The notes under the pieces were generated by a model. That model was not told where the DNA came from and did no database searches. It worked only from the letters and a program-made list of their open reading frames with translations. A stretch of DNA of 34,623 bases from Plakobranchus ocellatus (Eukaryota; Mollusca; Gastropoda; Plakobranchidae). This document shows, one piece after another, positions 33,636 to 34,623 of this stretch. The position numbers and the translations under genes were made by a program. Position 1 is the first letter of the stretch. Each line of letters begins with the position of its first letter. The DNA lies in the NCBI GenBank assembly GCA_019648995.1, contig BLXT01000055.1:3157332-3191954 (forward strand), given 5' to 3'.

Positions 33636-33732
33636 TGTTGTTTTATACTATATTTTGTCATGAATTCTAAGTCTTGCTTTGTCACACTCCCCCCCTAAGT
33701 TTTTTTAAGAAATCAAGATGAACCATCTAAAT

Positions 33733-33791
33733 GAATAAATGAGTCATAGAACATTTAAATGTAGCTTTTTGTATATAGCATAAACAATAAA
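33733..33791 (+). terminator. Candidate proximal poly(A) signals (AATAAA twice)
   Basis: AATAAA is present at about 33733-33738 and at 33786-33791. The second is followed within 30 nt by GT-rich sequence (TGTGTATGATTTGTAAG), the usual arrangement for cleavage. This is the best candidate end of the USP9X mRNA. Confidence 0.5.
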
Positions 33792-33987
33792 GTACATTAT
33801 GTGTATGATTTGTAAGGCTTTGCTGTATAGTATAATGTTGATATTGGAAGGAAATTAGTCTGCAAGCATCATAAAATGATGTGATTTGAAGATTCTGACA
33901 TTACCATTGCTCTGATTTGCTTGCTTCTAAGTTGCAAGATTTTTGTGAATACCAGGTTCTAAAGAATTGTTTTATATGTATTATTTA

Positions 33988-33993
33988 AATAAA
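33988..33993 (+). terminator. Candidate middle poly(A) signal
   Basis: AATAAA within TTATTTAAATAAACTTAATC, followed by a CAT/TCATC-rich stretch. It is a possible alternative 3' end. Confidence 0.3.
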
Positions 33994-34475
33994 CTTAATC
34001 ATCCTCATCTTCAATATTATCATCCTTATTTTTATCATCATTATCTCTATTCCTGCACTTATTTTTTTAAATTATGGCTCTTACTTCAATGATTACCACT
34101 AGCATCAGCAAGGAAATATAATTATGTCAATACTGATTGTGAGTGCTGCAACAGAACCAAGATATACTTGTTATGTTTTATTTCCTCCATGCCCAACCTG
34201 GGGTCCCAGTTCTCTTTCTGTGCATTGTTATGTTTTACTTATGTGGTCTAGTTGCCATCACATCAGAAGGCATATCACTGCTATCTCCAGAACTTCACAG
34301 CTCAGGCTGTACCCCTTTTGGTTGACTTTACCTTTTATTTTCATGTTCTGTGTTTGTTTCAACTCTGGTAGTGAGGGATGTAATTTATTTATTTTGTTTT
34401 GTGGTTTGTTTTTTTTGTGTCAATTTATGCTTTTTGAAATTCTTATGTTGGCACAGATGAACGTTATTCAATTTT

Positions 34476-34481
34476 AATAAA
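34476..34481 (+). terminator. Candidate distal poly(A) signal
   Basis: AATAAA within TTTTAATAAAAAAGC, followed by A-rich sequence. It could be the distal end of the same 3' UTR. Confidence 0.3.
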
Positions 34482-34623
34482 AAAGCAAGAGGGAAAAAAA
34501 TGGGAAAAATGACTCTAAAGGTAAGAAGACTCAAATTATTATTTGTGTGGACAGAATGAGGTAAAGGAAAGAAAGAACATTAACAAAAAACCCCAGTCTT
34601 TCATCTTATACAGTTTAGAGTCT

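Larger units (their letters stand above)
31536..34481 (+). other. USP9X: USP9X 3' untranslated region (to the farthest plausible poly(A) signal)
   Basis: Non-coding, AT-rich sequence follows the stop with no convincing coding frame. The first AATAAA hexamers appear only about 2.2 kb downstream. The 3' UTR is therefore inferred to be about 2.2-2.9 kb long unless a variant signal is used. It contains a tRNA-like SINE, UGUANAUA sites and a G-rich tract. The end is not known. Confidence 0.5.

Noticed and set aside
34124..34477. 117-codon plus-strand ORF downstream of USP9X
   Set aside because: Hydrophobic and Cys-rich with no family signal, no Kozak-like context and no splice partners. It lies in AT-rich sequence with T-rich codons and is most likely chance.

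Overview
The window is a stretch of an invertebrate animal genome. It is AT-rich, intron-dominated, and full of poly(A)/poly(T) runs, microsatellites and short dispersed repeats. It holds one recognisable gene on the plus strand: the 3' (C-terminal) half of the ortholog of ubiquitin carboxyl-terminal hydrolase USP9X (Drosophila fat facets). The 5' half lies upstream of base 1. Recurrent AGATCT/TCTAGA motifs in the introns suggest to me a lophotrochozoan, perhaps a gastropod. That is an impression from memory, because no clade-specific gene is present.

I resolve 30 coding exons between 487 and 31535. Their phases join without a break into 1,422 codons and a TAA stop. In order they give the end of the helical region before the catalytic domain (exons 1-6, 487-5641), the complete USP domain (exons 7-17, 6632-15529), the long C-terminal helical region (exons 18-29, 15866-29694), and a Ser/Thr/Pro/Gln-rich tail (exon 30, 30945-31535). 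The catalytic Cys is coded at 6724-6726, the His at 13954-13956 and the Asp at 14895-14897. The four zinc-finger cysteines fall in exons 11 and 12. Everything needed for deubiquitinase activity is present, with no frameshift or internal stop. One exon (number 9, 51 nt) is a small, poorly conserved one that I infer only from splice sites and phase.

A 3' UTR of roughly 2.2-2.9 kb follows. It has three candidate AATAAA signals, three Pumilio-type UGUANAUA sites, a G-rich tract and a tRNA-like SINE.

The introns carry most of the unusual structure. There are two TTAA-flanked MITE-like elements (about 693 and 220 bp), the larger one next to a copy of another dispersed repeat. A tRNA-like SINE family has two degenerate copies, and a 106-bp satellite-like tandem array lies after exon 24. 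A strong hairpin sits next to a weak splice donor. A duplicated 0.2-kb segment flanks an assembly gap. A CpG-retaining, promoter-like block lies in the exon 13-14 intron, and a compound low-complexity block (acidic minus-strand ORF, GC-rich repeat, AGY triplet repeat) lies in the exon 24-25 intron. I see no second protein-coding gene that I can name, and no CRISPR, prokaryotic or organellar features.
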